64,000 nt of DNA from Xenoacremonium recifei (lineage: Eukaryota > Ascomycota > Sordariomycetes > Hypocreales > Nectriaceae), in assembly GCA_012184525.1 (NCBI GenBank), contig WOFQ01000004.1, positions 558,001 to 622,000 on the forward strand. The letters run 5' to 3'. Of this stretch, positions 44,808 to 54,444 are shown one piece after another (positions within the stretch are counted from its first letter, which is position 1; each line of letters starts with the position of its first letter). Under the pieces are notes generated by a model. That model did not search any database, was not told the DNA's origin, and saw nothing but the letters and a program-made list of their open reading frames with translations. The translations under genes were made by a program, and so were the position numbers.

Positions 44808-45110
44808 ATGCCTTTGCCCCGAGTTCAGCAACTGGCAGCTTTGCCGCGAGCTCTCCTCCCAGACCCTTCCCCAGGTCTGCTTCCTGGCGTCTTGACACCC
44901 ATTGATACCGATGGGGTGAGAAGCTGCTCCAAGGTTGATACCCTTTGCTTCGACACAGCACGGACCAGAGCGGGTATGCTGATAAGCAACAAGGTACCGG
45001 GCACCAGATGCCCAACATGTGCCCTCGAAGGCAAGGAGGTCTGGGTAATCCCAGGCCGAAACTGCGGTTACTGCGGAACTCCCTGCGACCATCACGGTCC
45101 CGGACTGTAG
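44808..45110 (+). CDS. Small CxxC protein, possible zinc ribbon
   Basis: Single exon, 100 residues, isolated in a long gene-poor region. There is no signal peptide. The N-terminal third is Leu/Pro-rich; Cys lie at 40, 47, 68, 71, 86, 89 and 93. The C-terminal part has the form CPTC-x14-CGYC followed by GTPC, the spacing of a small zinc ribbon, with KEVWVIPGRN between the knuckles. A C/T-rich stretch of about 300 bases precedes the ATG, as in fungal leaders, and the start context is acceptable. I do not know the function. Similar short proteins with a CxxC-(K/R)xVWVxPG-CxxC shape may exist in plant-associated fungi, but I cannot verify this. A chance open frame is possible, though the ordered Cys spacing argues against it. 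Confidence 0.5.
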   Translation: MPLPRVQQLAALPRALLPDPSPGLLPGVLTPIDTDGVRSCSKVDTLCFDTARTRAGMLISNKVPGTRCPTCALEGKEVWVIPGRNCGYCGTPCDHHGPGL

Positions 45111-46993
45111 ACGGGACAGAGAAGCTCGACTCTGCTCAGGGCATGCCCAGGGCAGGGAAGACATGACTACTCGACCCAACCAACGATCCTTTCTGCTCAT
45201 GACGTTGCGGTGCCGAGCATTGCAGTCAGGAACCATCCGAATCAGAAAAGGCATATATACCGAGCCAAGAGATTTGGCCGCGCCGACGATATTCAGCAAC
45301 ACCAAGACAACGCGTCAGAACTCCTTGCTGTTGACGCAGCTGAGCCAGCTCTGTCATTGTCCAGCGCTCCATGTCATGCCTCGTTGACTTTGCAGGGATG
45401 AGACTTGATCGAAGTCTTGGCTGCTGAAACAACATGTCTGAGGGACAGGAGTTAAGGAGAGTTGGGGTCAGCTTTGGTGCTTACACTTGGAGACATCCAA
45501 TGAGAGCACAGAGCTGCCGCTACATGGTCTACATGGCACCTCCCAAAATTTGCTCTAAGAGCGACATGATCGTCCATGACAAAATGCCGGCGACTGTTGG
45601 GAAACATCACACACCCACACATTCATGGTCTCCCACACATTGACAATTGTCGAACCCTGGAGATTACAGGGAGTTCGGAGCTGGCGCGGCGCCTGATTCA
45701 GGAGCAGATGCGGCGGCTAGGATCAAGGAGTTTGATGATCTTGAAGGAGAAAAGAGGAAGAAGAAAGGAAAAATCTTACCAATGAGAAGGGCCTGTCAGA
45801 TCGCCCGCTTTGATTGTCCCAGGGCCACGGGAACAAAAGACGGCTTTGGCGTCGTCGGGCTTGCATGAGACATCCCTGCTTGCAGCATGACCCCGGCGCG
45901 TCCGAGGCCTGGGCTGCAGAGTGACAAGTGACAGGAGAAAAGGACGCACACACACGTTATTATTAATTAGGAGCCGTACTAAGATGGGCTCGAGGGGGGT
46001 ACTAATGTATTTTTTTTAATACTTGTCATATCGACAATAATAGATAATGACGACTGTGACGAGTCGATTGTTGCGGTTGCATTGGTTATAGTCAACGGTC
46101 TGAGAAGTGACGACTCTGCTTCTGCCTCGCAAGGATTGCCGAACGAAGGGCTGATCAAGATGCCCGGGAGATCTACCGCTTACTGCGGACATGGACAATG
46201 CCATGCTTGTTCTCTCACCGAATTTCTCCCATTTATTGCATGGGTCTTCGGCGGCCGACACCGTTGCGTACTCGCTTGAGGGCTGATGTGACGCTGAAGA
46301 GGTGTGGTGGAGTTGCTCAGAAGCTTTCGAAGCCCGGGGCTTGTGACCGTCGGCTCCTGGCCGTAAGCCCTCCAATGAGATCTGGCGACCCGAGAGAAGG
46401 GTGAGACATCGAAAAGCAAATCCCGTCAAAACTGGAGAACGGTGTCTTATCACCAATTGACATCCCACGGAGCCATTGGGTCGAGTTCAGCTGGGTGTTG
46501 ACATTACGGCACTGGGCTCAGTTCAGCTCCGATAGTACGGAGCAGGCGCCTGCACATGCCGGTACGTACCTCCACAGGCCTGGGGCATTCGGCGCCGCCC
46601 GGTGGTCCAAGCTCCGGCATCGGTACAGGGCTCTGCCGAGACCGCCCAGGGGAAGCCCTTGCCCTGATTGGACGCATCTCGAGACTGGCCCCTCTAATTA
46701 CCCCCTATCGCCTAGCGGATGCCGCCAATTGGCGGGCCTCGATTGGCCAGGTCCGCGCTAGCCGCAGATGAGCCTGAGCCTCAGCTCCCCCTCCACGTTT
46801 CCCCCCGTGCCCAACACCCCGCCCCCATTTTCCGAAGCTCACCTCACCAGCGGCTTGGAAGGCTATGACATGTCTTGCCTTGTCTTGACTTGTCTTGACC
46901 TGAACCCCAGACATCTAGGTCACGCCATCAGAGTAGGCTGTCGCAACCAGAAACAACGGACCGCGCCGGCGCGTCCTGTCTCTGCTGCCTAAC
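45111..46993. promoter_or_regulatory. Intergenic and promoter of the C2H2-Zn2Cys6 regulator
   Basis: No gene supported. An AT-rich segment lies at 45950-46060. The last 300 bases contain GATTGG and CCAATT boxes (around 46668, 46727 and 46740) and a 10-bp direct repeat array just before the start codon. Confidence 0.5.
46871..46900 (+). repeat. Three 10-bp direct repeats TGTCTTGMCY
   Basis: TGTCTTGCCT, TGTCTTGACT and TGTCTTGACC are adjacent, about 95 bases upstream of the regulator's ATG. The helical-turn period would place copies on one face of the DNA. Confidence 0.88.
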
Positions 46994-49731
46994 ATGACTT
47001 CCTCGGAGCAGAACGGCATCGACATTCTGTGCGATGCCGCGGGCTCGGACATGTTGCTGTCGTCTTTGTTCTCCTTGGCAGCTCCGGACCAGCAAGGGCA
47101 GCCTCCGCAGCCCCAAGGACAGCAGCAGCAAGCTCAAACGACTTCTCCCGGACAAGATGCCACTCCACAGATGCAGGAGTCGACTCGGGCCCCCAAGCGC
47201 AAACTCTCCGACGATACAGCTTCAGCACATGTCTGCCATATCTGCAAACGTGTATATGAGCGAGCCGACCATCTCACTCGCCACCTTCGCTCGCATGAAA
47301 ATGCACGCCCCTATCAATGCTCTCGCTGCCCGAAGCGCTTCAACCGCGCGGACCTCCTTACGAGACACGAGACCACTCATGATCGATATGACAATACCAA
47401 GGACCGCCCCTTCATCAAAAGAAGTGACCGCGCCGCTGAGGCTTGTCTGAATTGCGCTGCTTCCAAAGCCAAATGCGAGGATCAAAAGCCATGCAGTCGC
47501 TGCCGCAGCAAGAATCTCACCTGCGAGATGCCGGAGAGACGCTTCAGTCACTTCAGGACCTCAGATGTACCTGTGGAAGCGTCGAACAAAGCCTCACAGG
47601 TCGGAGCTGATAGTCCCATGGGGTCTACGATTGACTCAGTTGATGAGCCTCGAACGCCAAATACATACACTAATTTATCCAGCTGGTTTCCCACTGACAC
47701 AACATCTGGCTCCTTTTTTGGGAACAACGCGGTAGCTACGCTATCCGATATGGGACAAGTTGCTGATGAAGTGGTGGCATCCGAGCCACTGCCAGGTCTG
47801 CCTCAAGGTCTCGGATTTGCGTTGAAACATTTCTGGCAGGCGAACCCAAAACCCCAAGCTGCGTCTATTCTGCCAAAGTCGCCGGAAGAAAAGCCCGACA
47901 TGAGTTACGCATTTAGGAGATCACCATGGGTATTCGATCCGCATGGAATACCTGATGTCGACTCAAAATCTCAAGCATCGTCATCCGCTCATAATGCTGT
48001 GGACGGATCAGCGACAGAGCAGACAGACAGGCTGACAATACCACCTCACAGGCGAGACCACTTAATTTTTCTGATTGGGATGTACTATGACAGGTTAGAG
48101 AACGGCCTCATAACGGATGTCCCCTCTCTCGAAGGCATGAATACCCTACTACAAACACACTTCGCGTACGAACGGTATCGGCATGACGAATTCATACATG
48201 AAGCGACTTTCACTACACACGACGTGAGTCTTGAACTTCTTTGGGCAATGGTTGCTTCCGGTGCCTCGCATACATCAAATGCAGCCTTTTGGAAACGCGG
48301 TTTAGGTTTCGACTCTATCGCACATTTTTCTGTGATGCAACGGTTACAAAATGCAGTGTCTACTAGGGGTCCGAGGTTAGACCTGTCAGCTATCTGGGCC
48401 GCTTTGGTGCACCTTCACGTCGCCCAATGGAGCGGACTCGTTTCGAAAATGCATCAGGCCGAAGGTGTCGCTTCATTTCTTATTAGAGTGAGTTTCACTA
48501 CGTCACTTTGGATCGTTTCGAGTTAATGTTGACCAACATGTTTAAGATACTTCGAACAATCCATCGAACATTCCTCTACCCCTCCTCTACTGAGGGATCT
48601 CAGCCGCAGGCAACTGATGCAGCTGATGTCCTCCAGAGAAAGTGGAAAAATTTCGTAGCGATGGAATCATACAAACGGTTAGTGCACATCATGACTTACT
48701 TCTTCAATTCATAACTGATTACGTATAGATGCATGATACGTTTGTTTTTACACGACATCGAGGCATCAATCATTCTGGGCAGGGCTCCCCTGATGTCGTT
48801 CAGCGAACTAGACTTTGAGCTTCCGGCGTCGCGTGACCTCTGGAAAGCCAAAACGGCAACCGAATGGTCGGCCAAATGGTTGGCGGTAAACTCGAATGCC
48901 CCTGTGCAAGAGCTGCCAAAATTGAAGGCGATTCTAGCAAATTTCGTCATTACGGGAGAAAAGAAAAATCGAGTGGACTATGAACTGTGTTATGATGCTG
49001 TTCTCCACGGATTCTGGAAATTGGTATCGAATCATGGCGATGTGTTGCTGCTTTACGTGGAGGACGTGACCCAACGACTTCCAGAGTGGCTGGAGGATCA
49101 ATTCCGCGATCTCATCAACAGACTCGGCGTCTTCTTGCACCGTGTAGAGGGCCCAAATTCCACTCGGTCAAAGCTCGTTGCAGAGTTGATCCTGATGCTT
49201 TTGGATACGGCTTACGTCAATACTCAACCCTCCAACGCGGATCAGGCACAAGAGGACAGTGCTGACCTGCCAAACAGCTCGTGGTGGGTGGCTAGAAGCC
49301 GTCATGCAGCATGGCACGCTGGCCAGGTTCTCAGATATGCGAGGCGTGTGCACCCGGCTTCTTTACAAGGCTTCAACGCCATTGCGGTCTACATGGCAAT
49401 CCAGACACTCGTTTCGTTGGCTTCGCTTCCTGGCTCAGGTCTTACCAGCTCAGATGAACCACCAACATTCTTTATCGACGGTGAAGTGACCGAAGCGTGT
49501 AATAAGTTTATGCTGGAAGGAACGGGAAATCCGGGTTTTACTTTCACAGGGGACCCTTCTGAAGGAGTTGAGCCTCTGTCAAACACCAAGATGCTCGTTG
49601 CAGTTGCAGAGAAGATACTTAGAGACAACTTTCCGGCGAAGTCAGAAGAGGATGGGATGCCGCCGCTCGTAAGAAGCCTGCGATATCTTCTTCAGAGACT
49701 GAGAGGGGGGTTTACGGAGGCGGATCTCTAA
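46994..49731 (+). CDS. Transcription factor with two C2H2 fingers and a Zn2Cys6 cluster
   Basis: Exons 46994-48487, 48547-48677 and 48729-49731, 875 residues. Two classical zinc fingers lie at 81-101 and 109-129, joined by an HENARPY linker. A Gal4-type Zn2Cys6 cluster follows, with Cys at 151, 154, 161, 167, 170 and 177. From about 370 onward the protein is the fungal transcription factor middle homology region, mostly helical and Leu-rich. The N terminus has a Gln-rich segment and a basic RAPKRKL patch that could act as a nuclear signal. Dual C2H2-C6 proteins are a known fungal family, but the target genes of this one cannot be read from sequence. The gene stands alone; its promoter borders the largest empty region in the window. 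Confidence 0.93.
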
Positions 49732-50252
49732 TATGAATCACGAATTTTACGTCCCTGACCTGCGTCCCTACTCTCAATGCCTAATCCGAATGCTTCATCT
49801 GAATCCCTAACCTTCCATAACTCGGAACCCTAACTAAAAGCTGATAATGCCCAGCTGGGAGTAAAAGGTCAGGTGCGTGTTATCGTTAAGGCCTAAAAGC
49901 CTCTACAGGTGCAAGGCGAGAGTTGGACATTATGACAGCCTGATTTAATGAATCGACGAGCAAGAAGAATTGGCGGTTATGTAGAAACAAGAGTTGTGCT
50001 CAAAGTGTTTGACAGGGAAGCCGGATTGCTCAATAAGTAAGTTTGAGGGGTTGAGCAAAGTTATCACGAAGTTATTATCGCGGGCTGCGTGCTTCCGTGG
50101 GGGAACCGTCGGATGGCCTCGGTGGGGGGTTCCGAGATGCATCTCCGACAGCGGTTGCGGGGTCGGCTTAGGTCCAGTTCCGCGCAACAGTCAACGTATA
50201 ATAAACCCGCCCGCAGCCGCTCCGACGGCAATTGATCCGTCGGGAGTACCGA
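49732..50252. other. Intergenic between the regulator and the Dabb gene
   Basis: 521 bases without a supported gene; AT-rich in the first half. It holds the regulator's 3' UTR and the Dabb promoter. Confidence 0.55.
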
Positions 50253-50855
50253 ATGAATACCGTCAGCTTGAATCCCCTTCTACGATATTACACGCGAGGT
50301 CTGCGTCCTGGCATTCGAAGATTTGGCTCGACCCCTTCACGATTCTTCGCTCAGACTGCATCACTGTTCAAAATGGCGGACCGCGTGCACCGGATTACTA
50401 TGTTCAAGATCGCCAGCAAGGAGGATCAGAACAACCTGTTGAAGCAGTATGAGACGCTGTCAGCTACTCAGCAGAAGGTTTGTCAACCCGCGCTGTTGTT
50501 CCGGCACTTGGCTTGTGACGTCCGGTCAATCTTCATGGCCTTGTTTGTGAAGTCAATACTATATGCCTCGCGAGGACCTTCATGACTTTGACTGTTCAAG
50601 ATGCTAATTCTCATGTAGGATGGCAAGCCTTATATCCTGTCTATGGTTGTCGGCCCTGCTGAGGCGGACCCTCGATCCCAGGGCTACACTATTGTATCCA
50701 AGACGGAGTTTGCTAGCATGGAGGACATGAAGTACTACGACGTTGAGTGCAAGGCCCACGGCGTGTTGAAGTCGTTCGTCCAGACTATCACCTGCGATGG
50801 CATCCTGACGGTGTACTTTAAGCCCGCTGCTATTGGTGGCACTGATAATGCTTAA
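50253..50855 (+). CDS. Dabb-domain (stress-responsive A/B barrel) protein with possible presequence
   Basis: Exons 50253-50477 and 50619-50855, 153 residues from the upstream start. The Dabb fold begins at VHRITMFKI and continues through LLKQYETL, then after the intron DGKPYILSMVVG, GYTIVSKTEF and the final HGVLKSFV..GILTVYF strand. Family members are small dimeric barrels; some act as stress proteins or cyclases, but most fungal ones are uncharacterised. The first 40 residues (MNTVSLNPLLRYYTRGLR onward) are rich in Arg, Ser and aromatic residues and lack acidic ones, fitting a mitochondrial presequence. A second ATG at 50373 (MADRVHRI) would give the bare domain. It converges on the cyclophilin gene. 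Confidence 0.85.
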
Positions 50856-51094
50856 AAAGGTTATGCCTCAAAAATGGGAAGAATATAGAGGGACGAATAG
50901 AAATCATTAACACCAACTTTTGGAATAGTCTCGGCAAGTCTTAGGCCGAGAACCGAGTATCCTCAATGTGTCGAGACGAACCTCGTCTTTAACAACGTGA
51001 ATATTTGGCTTGAAATGCGAGCCTGCCTGAGTTTCAACTCCATAACGCCTGGTATTTTCCAACCGTAACCGCCTTTCTTTCCTCTAATTCTGCC

Positions 51095-51645
51095 TCAAAC
51101 CTCCTCTTGCTCATCCACAACCCTCGCTTTCACAATCTTCACCTGTTCAACCGGCCGATCCTCCGCATCCGTCTTCACCAGCCCCAATCGCTTGACTGTC
51201 CCCATCCCGCTCTTTACGCGCCCGAATATGGTGTGCTTGCCGTCGAGCCAGGGCGTGGGCGCCAGTGTGATGAAGAATTGGCTGCCGTTGGTGTCTGGAC
51301 CGGCGTTGGCCATGCTCAGCACGCCAGCGCCCGTATGCTTGAGACTCGGATCGATCTCGTCTGCGAACTTGTCGCCGTAAATGCTTGTGCCGCCGCGGCC
51401 GGTGCCTGTCGGATCTCCGCCCTGCACCATGAAATTGGGGATGATACGGTGGAAGATGGTCTCGTTGTAGTAGCCGCGGCGGACGAGAGTCGCAAAGTTT
51501 TGGCAGGTTTTGGGCGCGTGGTTGGTGTAGAGCTCGACGGTGAGTGAGCCCTACTGGGGTTAGCAGTGGGTTCAGGGAGGGCGGGGAGTCATGGAGGAGA
51601 CTGAGGACGTACCATTGAGGTCTCCAGCACGACGTTGGTAGCCAT
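51095..51645 (-). CDS. PPIL1: Peptidyl-prolyl cis-trans isomerase, PPIL1-type cyclophilin
   Basis: Exons 51613-51645 and 51095-51550 on the minus strand, 162 residues, matching the compact single-domain length of PPIL1. The first exon is only 11 codons (MATNVVLETSM), then GSLTVELY. Active-site motifs include FHRIIPNFMVQGGDPTGTG, MANAGPDTNGSQFFIT and WLDGKHTIFGRV with the cyclosporin-binding Trp. The enzyme speeds prolyl isomerisation; human PPIL1 is part of the spliceosome, and that role is likely but inferred here. There is no signal peptide, so the protein is nuclear or cytosolic. Its start codon is 430 bp from that of the signal peptide peptidase on the other strand. Confidence 0.95.
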
Positions 51646-52075
51646 TGCGGTGGAGAGGCCTGGGCAGCTATTTGCAGGTGGGATGTTGAAGGTGGGAGCA
51701 AATCGCGGGACAAGGCTGAAGAGGACCTTCGTTGCTAAAAATTCATTGGTGGGTTGGTTAGTGCTGTGGCTTAACGCTGTGGCTTGGGCATTACAGCCGC
51801 GTCCAGCCCACCTCGGATTCAAGCCTATCCTGATCGGGCACACATCACTTCCTTTATTCGCATCAACCCAAAGTCGATCTGAGAGCTGTAAGCGCAAACT
51901 TCTGCTAGCTTTCAAGGACCAGGTTGAAATTTCTTTTCCTTCGTCCTCTATCTCATCCAGACATGGAACATCTGCCATCTTGGTAAAAACAAAGACACGG
52001 GCGCCGAACCAGTAGATGAGACTCAGTGGACACGTTTCATGAGGACGCCTTAGACGACGTCTCCCAAAAACCATC
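51646..52075. promoter_or_regulatory. Shared divergent promoter of the PPIL1-type and signal peptide peptidase genes
   Basis: 430 bp between the two start codons, no gene between them. A minus-strand open frame here is a shadow that mainly spans the cyclophilin first exon and leader. Confidence 0.6.
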
Positions 52076-53852
52076 ATGGCCAGCAACTCAACCACCACAA
52101 CAATGAATTCATCCTCGGAGAATGCATTCGATGTTCTCGAGGACAGCGGCACCACCTCATCATCCTCGCCATTCTCCCTCCTCTACGACTTCGACTTCCT
52201 GCTTCTCGAGGCCAAGCTCATCCTCAGCGCCGTCGGCATCATCTACGTGAGCGCTCACGCCGCGCTCCGCCGCCCACCTTCTGCCGCACCCAAAAAGCCT
52301 CGCAAACCAGGCCAGAAAGCTGATGATGAAGATCGCTTCTCGCAGGGCCTCGAACCGTCGGATGCCATTCTGTTCCCGCTCATGGCCGCTATTGTACTTG
52401 TCGGACTGTACTACCTCATCCAGTGGCTGAAAGACCCGGGCATTTTGAACCGCATCCTGCGGTGGTACATGTCGTTCATGTCGATTGCCAGTCTTCTGGC
52501 TCTGTATGCGCACGGTATGGAGGTGATTACGTCGGTTGTATTTCCTAGCTACTGGCGGCGAGGCGGGGACGGAGTGTTGATGAAGGTGAACCAGTCGTCT
52601 AAGACCATCCAGGCGTGTGACGATGCTGGAAATCCTGGAGCAAATGCAGCGCAGCTCGACAACCCGCTTCCGTCAATTCTCTCGTGGCTTGCACCCTCAC
52701 AGCGTGCGAAGAAAGCTGTCTGGGAGCTCCGAGGCATGTTGACAAGACAGTGGACTATCAAGCTCTTCATCCACGGCATGGGTAAGGAGGAGGGCAAGAT
52801 CAAGTTCGCTCATATGATGGGCATGCTCCTATCCCTGGCTACAGCTCTCGTCTACTCTTCCACAAACTCGACGTGGCTGGCCAACTTGCTCGGATACGGC
52901 ATGTGCTATGGTTCCGCACTGTTGCTCTCCCCAACGGACTTCTTGACGGGATCTCTGGTATTGATAGGGCTTTTCTTCTACGACATTGTCATGGTGTTCT
53001 ATACGTGAGTTGTTGCACTCCTCTCCAACACAAAAATACCTACTGACTTCGGCCTTCCTTAGCCCTTACATGGTCACCGTGGCCACCAAGCTCGAGGCCC
53101 CCATCAAGCTCACTTTCCAGGCCGCCGAGCGGAAGAATATCCTTGGTCTTGGCGACATTGTCATCCCTGGAATGGTAATTGCCCTCGCTCTGCGCTTCGA
53201 CCTCTGGCGCCATTATGCCCGCCGCATCAAATACGAGCCCACGCCTCTGACGCTCATCGAGAAAGATGCCGCCTCCGGCCAGGTTGTCACCCGCGAGGAG
53301 GTCAAGCACCGTGAGGTGAAGCCCACCTATGCCGATGTCAAAGGCTTATGGGGCGAGCGCTTCTGGGTGCGTCGCCGCATGTTCCTGGCCCGACCACAGA
53401 TCCTACCGCCAGCTCTTGCGGCCGTTCGTTTCCCTAAGACGTACTTCTATGCAGGCTTGGCAGGCTACCTCCTGGGCATGATTGTCACGCTGGCCATGCT
53501 GCTCGTTTTCCAGCACGGTCAGCCAGCTCTGCTCTATCTCGTCCCCGGTGTTCTCGGCGCTCTGTGGACCACGGGCCTGGTGCGCGGCGAGCTGAAGCAG
53601 ATGTGGAAGTACACTGAAGACGGGAGCATCGATACCGTTGACGTCGTCGTGGACCTGGACGGCTCGGGCAACGCTGTCAAGACCGTGGGGGAGCTGAAGG
53701 ACGGCGTTGTCGACACAACGAAGAAGGGCGACGAAGAGGAAAAGAAGAAGGCTGAGGAGGCGAAGAAGCTCGAGGAAGACAAGAGTAAAAAGGATGGACA
53801 CAAGGTTTTCCTACTGTCTATAGAGGTCCCAGAAGAAGAGACATCTGATTGA
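52076..53852 (+). CDS. SPP: Signal peptide peptidase (presenilin-type aspartyl protease)
   Basis: Exons 52076-53004 and 53063-53852, 572 residues. It is an ER membrane protease that cuts signal peptides and other type II membrane segments within the bilayer. About nine hydrophobic helices are visible. Catalytic motifs are intact: FFYDIVMVFYTPYM with Asp303, split by the intron just after it; GLGDIVIPGM with Asp341; and the QPALLYL motif at 463-469. The sequence is longer than animal SPP because of a loop after the first helix, a loop near 180-210, a cytosolic loop of about 70 residues between the second Asp and the next helix, and a Lys/Glu-rich tail. The tail ends without a KKXX signal. It diverges from the cyclophilin gene and converges with the Gin4-type kinase gene. 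Confidence 0.96.
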
Positions 53853-54444
53853 TAGGATAGACGGAATTGTAATTAAATATATCATAAGCGATCCTTCACG
53901 TTAAGAGCGTCACTATTAGTGCATCAAAGTTTACAGTACTCTAACATGCTATTGTCACTACCTATCCCCGACACCTGCTATAATATCTCATAAAGTTCGT
54001 ACAGAAAGCTAAAGTCGTTTCAAAACCAACCAGCCTGGAAAAAAAGATCAAACCTGCGAATCCTGCCGCCCTAATGCAATGCAATGGCCCAACCCCTCTA
54101 GCAGGAGAAGAGCATGAGAGAAAACCAAGCCCTTTAGAAAAAGAAAAGAAAAGGAAGAAATGAAAAGCGAAAGACAACCCAGTAGTCTTTCAAAAGCAAA
54201 TCCAAACACCGTTGCCCTGTCCAAGCCACTGTACAGTTGGCTATTCTAATATCGAGCATATAGCTTTTTGACTCGCACATGAACACGGAGAGCCGTGCTG
54301 ATAAAAGCAAGAGGCAATCCTTTTTTTTCCCTTCGACCATCAAAGGCCTGTTTTCGCACCGTATCTCTCTTCCAAAAAGCGCAATTGTCGTGCGTGTCGC
54401 TGACTCCCACACGGATGATTGACTCTGACAATGAGAAATATTGA
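53853..54444. other. Convergent intergenic region
   Basis: AT-rich, 592 bases between the stops of the signal peptide peptidase and kinase genes; no coding sequence supported. Confidence 0.6.

Noticed and set aside
51589..52155. 188-codon minus-strand frame between the PPIL1-type and signal peptide peptidase genes
   Set aside because: It covers the cyclophilin first exon in the wrong frame and both promoters; it is a shadow.
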